From the NCBI RefSeq assembly GCF_043290135.1, contig NC_134710.1, positions 277,656,776 through 277,720,775 of the forward strand: a DNA stretch of 64,000 bases, written 5' to 3'. Made by a program: the position numbers and the translations under genes. The DNA is from Rhipicephalus microplus. Taxonomy: Eukaryota; Arthropoda; Arachnida; Ixodida; Ixodidae. The notes below the pieces were generated by a model. The model saw nothing but the letters and a program-made list of their open reading frames with translations, ran no database searches and was not told where the DNA came from. Below are positions 1 through 11,704 of this stretch, in pieces. Position 1 is the first letter of the stretch, and each line of letters starts with the position of its first letter.

Positions 1-387
1 GCGGTGAGAAAGAAAGCCGGTCTTTCTGTTTACACAAAGGCTGCCGTTCAGCCCATCACTGCCAAGCAAGATATTCCAGGGATAAAGGTGTCTCATGTGG
101 AGAACGTGAAAGACGAAGCCTGCCTCACGCGGAACCTCGAAAGCCGGGCCAGCCACTTCGCGAACAAAACACGAAGGCCGCGCCGTGCGCCCACCCAGCG
201 GTGAAAAAGAAAGCAGGTCTTTCTGTTTCCACAAAGGCCGCCGCTCAGCCCATCACTGCCAAGCAAGATATTCCAGCGATCAAGGTGTCCCATGTGGAGA
301 ACATTAGAAGACGAAGCCTGCCTCACGCGGAACCTCGAAAGCCGGGCCAGCCACTTCGCGCACAAAACACGAAGGCCGCGCCGTGCG

Positions 388-401
388 CCCCCCCCCCCCC
401 C
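388..401 (+). repeat. C14 homopolymer run (expanded monomer 3' end)
   Basis: The usual gtgcgcccacccagcgg has lost its central A and expanded to 14 C. The following monomer carries the aaaaactgcc and gtctttgttt changes that accompany this C-run class throughout the array. Confidence 0.9.
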
Positions 402-1975
402 AGCGGTGAGAAAGAAAGCAGGTCTTTGTTTCCACAAAAACTGCCACTCAGCCCATCACTGCCAAGCAAGATATTCCAGCGATCAAGGTGTCCCATGTGG
501 AGAACTTGAAAAAACGAATCCTGCCTCACGCGGAACCTCAAAAGCCGGGCCAGCCACTTCGCGCACAAAACACGAAGGCCGCGCCGTGCGCCCACCCAGC
601 GGTGAGAAAGAAAGCAGGTCTTTGTTTTCACAAAGGCTGTCGTTCAGCCCATCACTGCCAAGCAAGATATTCTAGAGATCAAGGTGTCCCATGTGGAGAA
701 ATTGAAAGACGAAGCCTGCCTCACGCGGAACTTTGAAAGCCGGGCCAGCCACTTCGTGAACAAAACACGAAGGCCGCGCCGTGCGCCCACCCAGCAGTAA
801 GAAAGAAAGCAGGTCTTTCTGTTTCCACAAAGGCTGCCGCTCATCCCATCACTGCCAAGCAAGATATTCCAGCGATCAAGGTGTCCCATGTGGAGAACGT
901 GAAAAGACGAAGCCTGCCTCACGCGGAACCTCGAAAGCCGGGCCAGCCACTTCACGCACAAAACACGAAGGCCGCGCCGTGCGCCCACCCAGCGGTGAGA
1001 AAGAAAGCAGGTCTTTGTTTCCACAAAGGCTGCCGCTCAGCCCATCACTGTCAAGCAAGATATTCCAGCGATCAAGGTGTCCCATGTGGAGAACGTGAAA
1101 AAACGAATCCTGCCTCACGCGGAACCTCAAAAGCCGGGCCAGCCACTTTGCGCACAAAACACGAAGGCCGCGCCGTGCGCCCACCCAGCGGTGAGAAAGA
1201 AAGCAGGTCTTTGTTTTCACAAAGGCTGCCGTTCAGCCCATCACTGCCAAGCAAGATATTCTAGCGATCAAGGTGTCCCATGTGGAGAACGTGAAAAGAC
1301 GAAGCCTGCCTGACGCGGAACCTCGAAAGCCGGGCCAGCCACTTCGCGCACAAAACACGATGGCCGCACCGTGCGCCCACCCAGCGGTGAGAAAGAAAGC
1401 AGGTCTTTCTGTTTCCACAAAGGCTGCCGCTCAGCCGATCACTGCCAAGCAAGATATTCCAGCGATCAAGGTGTCCCATGTGGAGAACGTGAAAAAACGA
1501 ATCCTGCCACACGCGGAACCTCAAAAGCCAGGCCAGCTACTTCGCGCACAAAACACGAAGGTTGCGCCGTGCGCCCACCCAGCTGTGAGAAAGAGAGCAT
1601 GTCTTTCTGTTTCCACAAAGGCTGTCGCTGAGCCCATCATTGCCAAGCAAGATATTCCAGCGATGAAGGTGTCCCATGTGGACAACGTGAAAAGACGAAG
1701 CCTGCCTCACGCGGAACCTCGAAAGCCGGGCCAGCCACTTCGCGCACAAAACACGAAGGCCGCGCCGTGCGCCCACCAGCGGTGAGAAAGAAAGCAGGTC
1801 TTTCTGTTTCCACAAGGCAGCCACTCAGCCCATCACTGCCAAGGAAGATACTCCAGCGATCAAGGTGTCCCATGTGGAGAACGTGAAAAGACGAAGCCTG
1901 CCTCACGCGGAACCTCGAAGGCCGGGCCAGCCACTTCTCGCACAAAATACGAAGGCCGCGCCGTGCGCCCACCCA

Positions 1976-2173
1976 GCGGTGAGAAAGAAAGCAGGTCTTT
2001 CTGTTTCCACAAAGGCTGCCGCTCAGCCCATCACTGCCAAGCAAGATATTCCAGCGATCAAGGTGTCCCATGTGGAGAACGTGAAAAGACGAATCCTGCC
2101 TCACGCGGAACCTCGAAAGCCGGGCCAGCCACTTCGCGCACAAAACACGAAGGCCGCGCCGTGCGCCCACCCA
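1976..2173 (+). repeat. Reference monomer close to the array consensus (198 bp)
   Basis: This full-length monomer serves as the position reference (1-198) for the other entries. It matches the commonest base at nearly every site; the main polymorphism it shows is gacgaatcc where many copies have gacgaagcc (around position 120). Monomer positions 6-32 can form a hairpin, 161-166 and 186-191 form a short dyad, and 191-197 (cccaccc) is where C-runs expand in other copies. Common subfamily markers are positions 21-33 (tctttctgtttcc versus tttttccg, tctttttg, tctttgttttc or ...gttgcc), 41-52 (ctgccgctcagc, cagccactcagc, ctgtcgctgagc), 109-120 (aaagacgaagc, aaagactaatc, aaaaacgaatc) and 190-197 (cccaccca, cctaccca, ccgaccca, tccactca). 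Confidence 0.95.
1981..2007 (+). other. Predicted hairpin present in most monomers (exemplar)
   Basis: At monomer positions 11-27 the sequence agaaag-caggt-ctttct gives a perfect 6-bp stem with a 5-nt loop. The stem continues after one mismatch for four more pairs (gaga with tttc, one of them G-T). Exemplar coordinates are given. The array carries this element roughly every 198 bp. It is altered by the recurrent loss of ct, and abolished in the five 174-bp monomers. That it folds in vivo is inference. Confidence 0.5.
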
Positions 2174-4323
2174 GCGGTGAGAAAGAAAGCAGGTTTTTCC
2201 GTTTCCACAAACGCTGCTGCTCAGCCCATCAGTTCCAAGCAAGATATTCCAGCGATCAAGGTGTCTCATGTGGAGAACGTGAAAAGACTAATCCTGCCTC
2301 ACGCGGAACCTCGAAAGCCGGGCCAGCCACTTCGCGCACAAAACACGAAGGCCGCGCCGTGTGCCCACCCAGCGGTGAGAAAGAAAGCAGGTCTTTCTGT
2401 TTCCACAAAGGCAGCCACTCAGCCCATCACTGCCAAGCAAGGTATTCCAGCGATGAATGTGTCCCATGTGGAGAACGTGAAAAGACGAAGCCTGCCTCAC
2501 GCGGAACTTTAAAAGCCGGGCCAGCCACTTCGCGCACTAAACACGAAGGCATGCCGTGCGCCCACCCAGCGGTGAGAAAGAAAGAAGGTCTTTCTGTTTC
2601 CACAAAGGCAGCCATTCAGCCCATCACTGCAGAGCAAGATATTCCAGTGATCAAGGTGTCCCATGTGGAGAACGTGAAAAGACGAATCTTGCCTCACGCG
2701 GAACCTCGAAAGCCGGGCCAGCCACTTCGCGCACAAAACAGGAAGGCCGCGCCGTGCGCCGACCCAGCGGTGAGAAAGAAAGCAGGTCTTTCCGTTTCCA
2801 CAAAGGCTGCCGCTCAGCCCATCACTGCCAAGCAAGATATTCCAGCAATCAAGGTGTCCCATGTGGAGAACGTGAAAAGACGAAGCCTGCCTCACGCGGA
2901 ACCTCGAAGGCCAGGCCAGCCACTTCGCGCACAAAATACGAAGGCCGCGCCGTGCGTCCACTCAGCGGTGAGAAAGAAAGCAGGTCTTTCTGTTTCCACA
3001 AAGGCTGCCGCTCAGCCCATCACTGCCAAGCAAGATATTCCAGCGATCAAGGTGTCCCATGTGGAGAACGTGAAAAGACGAATCCTGCCTCACGCGGAAC
3101 CTCGAAAGCCGGGCCAGCCACTTCGCGCACAAAACACGAAGGCCGCGCCGTGCGCCTACCCAGCGGTGAGAAAGAAAGCAGGTTTTTCTGTTTCCACAAA
3201 GGCTGCCGCTCAGCCCATCACTTCCAAGCAAGATATTCCAGCGATCAAGTTGTCCCATGTGGAGAACGTGAAAAGACTAATCCTGCCTCACGCGGAACCT
3301 CGAAAGCCAGGCCAGCGACTTCGTGCACAAAACACGAAGGCCGCGCCGTGTGCCCACCCAGCGGTGAGAAAGAAAGCAGGTCTTTTTGTTTCCACAAAGC
3401 AGCCACTCAGCCCATCACTGCCAAGCAAGATATTCCAGCGATCAAGGTGTCCCATGTGGAGAACGTGGAAAGACGAATCCTGCCTCACGCGGAACCTCGA
3501 AAGCCGGGCCAGCCACTTCGCGCTTAAAACACGAAGGCAGCGCCGTGCGCTGACCCAGCGGTGAGAAATAAAGCAAGTCTTTCTGTTGCCACAAAGGCTG
3601 CCGCTCAGCCCATCACTGCCAAGCAAGATATTCCAGCGATCAAGGTGTCCCATGTGGAGATTGTGAAAAGACGAAGCCTGCCTCACACGAAACCTCGAAA
3701 GCCGGGCCAGCCACTTCGCGCACAAAACACGAAGGCCGCGCCGTGCACCCACCCAGCGGTTAGAAAGAAAGCAGGTCCTCAGCCCATCACTGCCAAGCAA
3801 GATATTCCAGCGATCAAGGTGTCCCATGTGGAGAACGTGAAAAGACGAAGCCTCCCTTACACGAAACCTCAAAAGCCGGGCCAGCCACTTTGCGCACAAA
3901 ACACGAAGGCCGCGCCGTGCCCCCACCCAGCGGTGAGAAAGAAAGCAGGTCTTTCTGTTTCCACAAAGGCTGCCGCTCATCCCATCACTGCCAAGCAAGA
4001 TATTCCAGCGATCAAGGTGTCCCATGTTGAGAACGTGAAAAGACGAAGCCTGCCTCACGCGGAATCTCGAAAGCCGGGCCAGCCACTTAGCGCACAAAAC
4101 ACGAAGGCCGCGCCGTGCGCCCACCCAGCGGTGAGAAAGAAAGCAGGTCTTTGTTTCCACAAAGGCTGCCGCTCAGCCCATCACTGCCAAGCAAGATATT
4201 CCAGCGATCAAGGTGTCCCATGTGGAGAACGCGAAAAGACGAAGCCTGCCTCACGCAGAACCTCGAAAGCCGGGCCAGCCACTTCGCGCACAAAACACGA
4301 AGGCCGCGCCGTGCGCCCACCCA
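2174..4323 (+). repeat. Higher-order block R1, copy 1 (2,150 bp, 11 monomers)
   Basis: The block starts with a monomer marked gcaggtttttccgtttcc and acaaacgctgctgc, and is followed directly by a second copy at 4324 (offset 2,150 bp). Diagnostic variants recur in the same order in both copies: gcaaggtattcc, gcggaactttaaaagcc, actgcagagcaag, aaaacaggaaggcc, the one-base-short acaaagcagcc, gagaaataaagcaagtc, gtggagattgtg and the 24-bp-deleted monomer. Copy 1 lacks one monomer present in copy 2: its monomer at 3558 joins the 5' part of the 5708 type to the 3' part of the 5906 type, as expected from an unequal exchange. Confidence 0.9.
3756..3929 (+). repeat. Short monomer (174 bp) with 24-bp internal deletion
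   Basis: Monomer positions 23-46 are missing, so gcaggtc joins directly to ctcagccc at 3777/3778. The monomer also begins gcggttag instead of gcggtgag. Both features are shared by all five 174-bp monomers in the window, so they descend from one event. Confidence 0.95.
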
Positions 4324-6671
4324 GCGGTGAGAAAGAAAGCAGGTTTTTCCGTTTCCACAAACGCTGCTGCTCAGCCCATCAGTTCCAAGCAAGATATTCC
4401 AGCGATCAAGGTGTCTCATGTGGAGAACGTGAAAAGACTAATCCTGCCTCACGCGGAACCTCGAAAGCCGGGCCAGCCACTTCGCGCACAAAACACGAAG
4501 GCCGCGCCGTGTGCCCACCCAGCGGTGAGAAAGAAAGCAGGTCTTTCTGTTTCCACAAAGGCAGCCACTCAGCCCATCACTGCCAAGCAAGGTATTCCAG
4601 CGATGAATGTGTCCCATGTGGAGAACGTGAAAAGACGAAGCCTGCCTCACGCGGAACTTTAAAAGCCGGGCCAGCCACTTCGCGCACTAAACACGAAGGC
4701 ATGCCGTGCGCCCACCCAGCGGTGAGAAAGAAAGCAGGTCTTTCTGTTTCCACAAAGTCAGCCATTCAGCCCAACACTGCAGAGCAAGATATTCCAGTGA
4801 TCAAGGTGTCCCATGTGGAGAACGTGAAAAGACGAATCTTGCCTCACGCGGAACCTCGAAAGCCGGGCCAGCCACTTCGCGCACAAAACAGGAAGGCCGC
4901 GCCGTGCGCCGACCCAGCGGTGAGAAAGAAAGCAGGTCTTTCCGTTTCCACAAAGGCTGCCGCTCAGCCCATCACTGCCAAGCAAGATATTCCAGCAATC
5001 AAGGTGTCCCATGTGGAGAACGTGAAAAGACGAAGCCTGCCTCACGCGGAACCTCGATGGCCAGGCCAGCCACTTCGCGCACAAAATACGAAGGCCGCGC
5101 CGTGCGTCCACTCAGCGGTGAGAAAGAAAGCAGGTCTTTCTGTTTCCACAAAGGCTGCCGCTCAGCCCTTCACTGCCAAGCAAGATATTCCAGCGATCAA
5201 GGTGTCCCATGTGGAGAACGTGAAAAGACGAATCCTGCCTCACGCGGAACCTCGAAAGCCGGGCCAGCCACTTCGCGCACAAAACACGAAGGCCGCGCCG
5301 TGCGCCAACCCAGCGGTGAGAAAGAAAGCAGGTTTTTCTGTTTCCACAAAGGCTGCCGCTCAGCCCATCACTTCCAAGCAAGATATTCCAGCGATCAAGT
5401 TGTCCCATGTGGAGAACGTGAAAAGACTAATCCTGCCTCACGCGGAACCTCGAAAGCCAGGCCAGCGACTTCGTGCACAAAACACGAAGGCCGCGCCGTG
5501 TGCCCACCCAGCGGTGAGAAAGAAAGCAGGTCTTTTTGTTTCCACAAAGCAGCCACTCAGCCCATCACTGCCAAGCAAGATATTCCAGCGATCAAGGTGT
5601 CCCATGTGGAGAACGTGGAAAGACGAATCCTGCCTCACGCGGAACCTCGAAAGCCGGGCCAGCCACTTCGCGCTTAAAACACGAAGGCCGCGCCGTGCGC
5701 TGACCCAGCGGTGAGAAATAAAGCAAGTCTTTCTGTTGCCACAAAGGCTGCCGCTCAGCCCATCACTGCCAAGCAAGATATTCCAGCGATCAAGGTGTCC
5801 CATGTGGAGAACATGAAAAGACGAAGCCTGCCTCACGCGGAACCTCGAAAGCCAGGCCAGCCACTTCGCGCACAAAACACGAAGGCCGCGCCGTGCCCCC
5901 ACCCAGCGGTGAGAAAGAAAGCAGGTCTTTCTGTTTCCACAAAGGCTGCCGCTCAGCCCATCACTGCCAAGCAAGATATTCCAGCGATCAAGGTGTCCCA
6001 TGTGGAGATTGTGAAAAGACGAAGCCTGCCTCACACGAAACCTCGAAAGCCGGGCCAGCCACTTCGCGCACAAAACACGAAGGCCGCGCCGTGCACCCAC
6101 CCAGCGGTTAGAAAGAAAGCAGGTCCTCAGCCCATCACTGCCAAGCAAGATATTCCAGCGATCAAGGTGTCCCATGTGGAGAACGTGAAAAGACGAAGCC
6201 TCCCTTACACGAAACCTCAAAAGCCGGGCCAGCCACTTTGCGCACAAAACACGAAGGCCGCGCCGTGCCCCCACCCAGCGGTGAGAAAGAAAGCAGGTCT
6301 TTCTGTTTCCACAAAGGCTGCCGCTCATCCCATCACTGCCAAGCAAGATATTCCAGCGATCAAGGTGTCCCATGTTGAGAACGTGAAAAGACGAAGCCTG
6401 CCTCACGCGGAATCTCGAAAGCCGGGCCAGCCACTTCGCGCACAAAACACGAAGGCCGCGCCGTGCGCCCACCCAGCGGTGAGAAAGAAAGCAGGTCTTT
6501 GTTTCCACAAAGGCTGCCGCTCAGCCCATCACTGCCAAGCAAGATATTCCAGCGATCAAGGTGTCCCATGTGGAGAACGCGAAAAGACGAAGCCTGCCTC
6601 ACGCAGAACCTCGAAAGCCGGGCCAGCCACTTCGCGCACAAAACACGAAGGCCGCGCCGTGCGCCCACCCA
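4324..6671 (+). repeat. Higher-order block R1, copy 2 (2,348 bp, 12 monomers)
   Basis: This is the tandem partner of 2174-4323. The offset is 2,150 bp up to about 5800 and 2,348 bp afterwards, because of one additional 198-bp monomer (about 5708-6103 corresponds to the single hybrid monomer at 3558 in copy 1). Few substitutions separate the copies, for example gtcagccattcagcccaac near 4757 and gatggccagg near 5055. High similarity between neighbours indicates recent duplication. Confidence 0.9.
6104..6277 (+). repeat. Short monomer (174 bp) with 24-bp internal deletion
   Basis: It has the same deletion joint (6125/6126) and gcggttag start as the copy at 3756, from which it is separated by 2,348 bp through the R1 tandem duplication. 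Confidence 0.95.
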
Positions 6672-7339
6672 GCGGTGAGAAAAAAAGCAGGTCTTTGTGT
6701 TTCCACAAAGGCTGCCGCTCAGCCCATCACTGCCAAGCAAGATATTCCAGCGATCAAGGTGTCCCATGTGGAGAAAATGAAAAGACGAAGCCAGCCTCAC
6801 GCGGAACCTCGAAAGCTGGGCCAGCCACTTCGCGCACAAAACACGAAGGCCGCGCCGTGCGCCCACCCAGCGGTGAAAAAGAAAGCAGGTCTTTGTTTCC
6901 ACAAAGGCTGCCGCTCTGCCCATCACTGCCAAGCAAGATATTCCAGCGATCAAGGTATCCCATGCGGAGTACGTGAAAAGACGAAGCCTGCCTCACGCGG
7001 AACCTCGAAAGCCGGGCCAGCCACTTCGCGCACAAAACACGAAGGCCGCGCCGTGCGCCCACCCAGCGGTGAGAAAGAAAGCAGGTCTTTGTTTCCACAA
7101 AGGCTGCCGCTCAGCCCATCACTGTCAAGCAAGATATTCTAGCGATCAAGGTGTCCCATGTGGAGAACGTGAAAAAACGAATCCTGCCACACGCGGAACC
7201 TCAAAAGCCGGGCCAGCCACTTCGCGCACAAAACACGAAGACCTCGCCGTGCGCCCACCCAGCGGTGAGAAAGAAAGCAGGTCTTTGTTTTCACAAAGGC
7301 TGCCGTTCAGCCCATCACTGCCAAGCAAGATATTCCAGC

Positions 7340-8349
7340 GATGAAGGTGTCCCATGTGGAGAACGTGAAAAGACGAAGCCTGCCTCACGCGGAACCTCGA
7401 AAGCCGGGCCAGCCACTTCGCGCACAAAACACGAAGGCCGCGCCGTGCGCCCACATAGCGGTGAGAAAGAAAGCAGGTCTTTCTGTTTCGACAAAGGCAG
7501 CCACTCAGCCCATCACTGCCAAACAAAATATTCCAGCGATCAAGGTGTCCCATGTGGAGAACGTGAAAAGACGAATCTTGCCTCACGCGGAACCTCGAAA
7601 GCCGGGCCAGCCACTTCGCGCACAAAACACGAAGGCCGCGCCATGCGCCGACCCAGTGGTGAGAAAGAAAACAGGTCTTTCTGTTTCCACAAAGGCTGCC
7701 GCTCAGCCCATCACTGCCAAGCAAGATATTCCAGCGATCAAGTTGTCCCATGTGGAGAACGTGAAAAGACGAAGCCTGCCTCACGCGGAACCTCGAAAGG
7801 CCGGGCCAGCCACTTCGCGCACAAAATACGAAGGCCACGCCGTGCGCCTACCCAGCGGTGAGAAAGAAAGCAGGTCTTTCTGTTTCCACAAAGGCTGCCG
7901 CTCAGCCCATCACTGCCAAGCAAGATATTCCAGCGATCAAGGTGTCCCATATGGAGAACGTGAAAGGCTAATACTGCCTCACACGGAACCTCGAAAGCAG
8001 GGCCAGCCACTTCGCGCACAAAATACGATGGCCGCGCCGTGCGCCCACCCAGCGGTGAGAAAGAAAGCAGGTCTTTCTGTTTCCACAAAGGCTGCCGCTC
8101 AGCCCATCACTGCCAAGCAAGATATTCCAGCGATCAAGGTGTCCCATGTGGAGAACGTGAAAAAACGAATCCTGCCGCACGCGGAACCTCAAAAGCCGGG
8201 CCAGCTACTTCGCGCACAAAACACGAAGGTTGCGCCGTTCGCCCACCCAGCTGTGAGAAAGAGAGCAGGTCTTTCTGTTTCCACAAAGGCTGTCGCTGAG
8301 CCCATCATTGCCAAGCAAGATATTCCAGCGATGAAGGTGTCCCATGTGG
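7340..8349 (+). repeat. Higher-order block R2, copy a (about 5 monomers)
   Basis: The order cacatagcgg, gtttcgacaaaggc, aaacaaaatattcc, gacccagtggtg, cctcgaaaggccgg (one-base insertion), cccatatggag with gtgaaaggctaatac, and gctgtgagaaagagagc is repeated at 12865-13874 at a constant offset of 5,525 bp. It recurs again within the later large units near 18.4-19.4, 21.0-22.0 and 29.7-30.7 kb. Confidence 0.88.
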
Positions 8350-9095
8350 ACAACGTGAAAAGACGAAGCCTGCCTCACGCGGAACCTCGAAAGCCGGGCC
8401 AGCCACTTCGCGCACAAAACACGAAGGCCGCGCCGTGCGCCCACCCAGCGGTGAGAAAGAAAGCAGGTCTTTCTGTTTCCACAAAGGCAGCCACTCAGCC
8501 CATCACTGCCAAGGAAGATATTCCAGCGATCAAGGTGTCCCATGTGGAGAACGTGAAAAGACGAAGCCTGCCTCACGCGGAACCTCGAAGGCCGGGCCAG
8601 CCACTTCGCGCACAAAATACGAAGGCCGCGCCGTGCGCCCACCCAGCGGTGAGAAAGAAGCAGGTCTTTCTGTTTCCACAAAGGCTGCCGCTCAGCCCAT
8701 CACTGCCAAGCAAGATATTCCAGCGATCAAGGTGTCCCATGTGGAGAACGTGAAAAGACGAATCCTGCCTCACGCGGAACCTCGAAAGCCGGGCCAGCCA
8801 CTTCGCGCACAAAACACGAAGGCCGCGCCGTGCGCCCACCCAGCGGTGAGAAAGAAAGCAGGTTTTTCCGTTTCCACAAAGGCTGCCGCTCAGCCCGTCA
8901 GTTCCAAGCAAGATATTCCAGCGATTAAGGTGTCTCATGTGGAGAACGTGAAAAGACTAATCCTGCCTCACGCGGAACCTCGAAAGCCGGGCCAGCCACT
9001 TCGCGCACAAAACACGAAGGCCGCGCCGTGTGCCCACCCAGCGGTGAGAAAGAAAGCAGGTCTTTCTGTTTCCACAAAGGCAGCCACTCAGCCCA

Positions 9096-11293
9096 TCACT
9101 GCCAAGCAAGATATTCCAGCGATGAAGGTGTCCCATGTGGAGAACGTGAAAAGACGAAGCCTGCCTCACGCGGAACTTCGAAAGCCGGGCCAGCCACTTC
9201 GCGCACAAAACACGAAGGCATGCCGTGCGCCCACCCAGCGGTGAGAAAGAAAGCAGGTCCTTCTGTTTCCACAAAGGCAGCCACTCAGCCCATCACTGCC
9301 AAGCATGATATTCCAGCGATGAAGGTGTCCCATGTGGAGAACGTGAAAAACGAAGCCTGCCTCACGCGGAACTTCGAAAGCCGGGCCAGCCACTTCGCGC
9401 ACAAAACACGAAGGCATGCCGTGCGCCCACCCAGCGGTGAGAAAGAAAGCAGGTCTTTCTGTTTCCACAAAGGCTGCCGTTCAGCCCATCACTGCCAAGC
9501 AAGATATTCCAGGGTTCAAGGTGTCTCATGTGGAGAACGTGAAAGACGAAGCCTGCCTCACGCGGAACCTCGAAAGCCGGGCCAGCCACTTCGCGAACAA
9601 AACACGAAGGCCGCGCCGTGCGCCCACCCAGCGGTGAAAAAGAAAGCAGGTCTTTCTGTTTCCACAAAGGCCGCCGCTCAGCCCATCACTGCCAAGCAAG
9701 ATATTCCAGCGATCAAGGTGTCCCATGTGGAGAACATTAAAAGACGAAGCCTGCCTCACGCGGAACCTCGAAAGCCGGGCCAGCCACTTCGCGCACGAAA
9801 CACGAAGGCCGCGCCGTGCGCCCCCTCCCCCAGCGGTGAGAAAGAAAGCAGGTCTTTGTTTCCACAAAAACTGCCACTCAGCCCATCACTGCCAAGAAAG
9901 ATATTCCAGAGATCAAGGTGTCCCATGTGGAGAACTTGAAAGACGAAGCCTGCCTCACGCAGAACCTCGAAAGCCGGGCCAGCCACTTCGTGAACAAAAC
10001 ACGAAGGCCGCGCCGTGCGCCCACCCAGCAGTGAGAAATAAAGCAGGTCTTTCTGTTTCCACAAAGGCTGCCGCTCATCCCATCACTGCCAAGCAAGATA
10101 TTCCAGCGATCAAGGTGTCCCATGTGGAGAACGTGAAAATACGAAGCCTGCCTCACGCGGAACCTCGAAAGCCGGGCCAGCCACTTCACGCACAAAACAC
10201 GAAGGCCGCGCCGTGCGCCAACCCAGCGGTGAGAAAGAAAGCAGGTCTTTGTTTCCACAAAGGCTGCCGCTCAGCCCATCACTGTCAAGCAAGATATTCT
10301 AGCGATCAAGGTGTCCCATGTGGAGAACGTGAAAAAACGAATCCTGCCACACGCGGAACCTCAAAAGCCGGGCCAGTCACTTCGCGCACAAAACACGAAG
10401 ACCTCGCCGTGCGCCCACCCAGCGGTGAGAAAGAAAGCAGGTCTTTGTTTTCACAAAGGCTGCCGTTCAGCCCATCACTGCCAAGCAAGATATTCTAGCG
10501 ATCAAGGTGTCCCATGTGGAGAACGTGAAAAGACGAAGCCTGCCTGACGCGGAACCTCGAAAGCCGGGCCAGCCACTTCGCGCACAAAAAACGATGGCCG
10601 CGCCATGCGCCCACCCAGCGGTGAGAAAGAAAGCAGGTCTTTCTGTTTCCACAAAGGCTGCCGCTCAGCCGATCACTGCCAAGCAAGATATTCCAGCGAT
10701 CAAGGTGTCCCATGTGGAGAACGTGAAAAAACGAATCCTGCCGCACGCGGAAACTCAAAAGCCGGGCCAGCTACTTCGCGCACAAAACACGAAGGTTGCG
10801 CCGTGCGCCCACCCAGCTGTGAGAAAGAGAGCAGGTCTTTCTGTTTCCACAAAGGCTGTCGCTGAGCCCATCATTGCCAAGCAAGATATTCCAGCGATGA
10901 AGGTGTCCCATGTGGACAACGTGAAAAGACGAAGCCTGCCTCACGCGGAACCTCGAAAGCCGGGCCAGCCACTTCGCGCACAAAACACGAAGGCCGCGCC
11001 GTGCGCCCACCCAGCGGTGAGAAAGAAAGCAGGTCTTTCTGTTTCCACAAAGGCAGCCACTCAGCCCATCACTGCCAAGGAAGATATTCCAGCGATCAAG
11101 GTGTCCCATGTGGAGAACGTGAAAAGACGAAGCCTGCCTCACGCGGAACCTCGAAGGCCGGGCCAGACACTTTGCGCACAAAATACGAAGGCCGCGCCGT
11201 GGGCCCACCCAGCGGTGAGAAAGAAAGCAGGTCTTTCTGTTTCCACAAAGGCTGCCGCTCAGCCCATCACTGCCAAGCAAGATATTCCAGCGA
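9096..11293 (+). repeat. C-run cassette block, copy with interrupted run
   Basis: The order of markers is: monomers ending gaaggcatgccgtgcg (one base short); a ccagggttcaaggtg monomer; gtgaaagacgaagcc (one base short); a monomer starting gcggtgaaaaagaaagc with gagaacattaaaag; the C-run; aaaaactgcc; agagatcaagg with gagaacttg; gcagtgag; gaaaatacgaag; then two ct-deleted monomers and the cacaaaaaacgatgg monomer. This order recurs near 14, 22, 31, 48.7, 53 and 57.4 kb, making it a landmark cassette for aligning the array. The offset to the 48.7-kb copy is 39,288 bp, rising to 39,476 bp after an extra monomer there. Confidence 0.85.
9821..9831 (+). repeat. Interrupted C-run (C5 T C5)
   Basis: This occupies the same cassette position as the other C-runs, but a T interrupts it. 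The T may be a point mutation that stabilised the tract. Confidence 0.9.
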
Positions 11294-11683
11294 TCAAGGT
11301 GTCCCATGTGGAGAACGTGAAAAGACGAATCCTGCCTCACGCGGAACCTCGAAAGCCGGGCCAGCCACTTCGCGCACAAAACACGAAGGCCGCGCCGTGC
11401 GCCCACCCAGCGGTGAGAAAGAAAGCAGGTTTTTCCGTTTCCGCAAACGCTGCTGCTCAGCCCATCAGTTCCAAGCAAGATATTCTAGCGATCAAGGTGT
11501 CTCACGTGGAGAACGTGAAAAGACTAATCCTGCCTCACGCGGAACCTCGAAAGCCGGGCCAGCCACTTCGCGCACAAAACACGAAGGCCGCGCCGTGTGC
11601 CCACCCAGCGGTGAGAAAGAAAGCAGGTCTTTCTGTTTCCACAAAGGCAGCCACTCAGCCCATCACTGCCAAGCAAGGTATTC

Positions 11684-11704
11684 CAGCGATGATGTGGAGA
11701 ACGT
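11684..11704 (+). other. 10-bp deletion inside a monomer
   Basis: Here gcgatgatgtggag stands where the paralogous position near 19.79 kb reads gcgatgaatgtg followed by tcccatgtggag. Ten bases are missing, which accounts exactly for the offset shift between large units I and II at this place. Confidence 0.9.

Larger units (their letters stand above)
1..2510 (+). repeat. Left-edge block of mixed monomers, related to 9.43-11.73 kb
   Basis: This block contains about 13 monomers, including copies with the ct deletion near 424, 619, 1012 and 1207, and the longest C-run of the window (388-401). From about 1233 the order of variants parallels 10467 onward (offset 9,234, then 9,236 after two one-base deletions near 1793 and 1815). 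It is therefore a diverged copy of the block that recurs at 9.43-11.73 kb and again at 48.7-50.3 kb. One monomer near 2450-2510 has gcggaactttaaaagcc, which places a stop in the most open forward frame. No gene is supported. Confidence 0.85.

Noticed and set aside
388..401. G-quadruplex from the C14/G14 run
   Set aside because: A single run of this length could at best form an irregular structure, and its true length is uncertain in sequencing; not claimed.
1963..2170. Zinc-finger-like motif (GEK with nearby C and H residues) in one forward frame
   Set aside because: Cysteine and histidine spacing does not fit a C2H2 finger, the repeat is 66 codons rather than 28, and the frame is not maintained.
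9170..9200. CENP-B box in cttcgaaagccgggcc
   Set aside because: ttcg and cggg are present but separated by 5 bases; the box needs 7 with an A at the fifth. The usual monomer has ctcg instead of ttcg as well.
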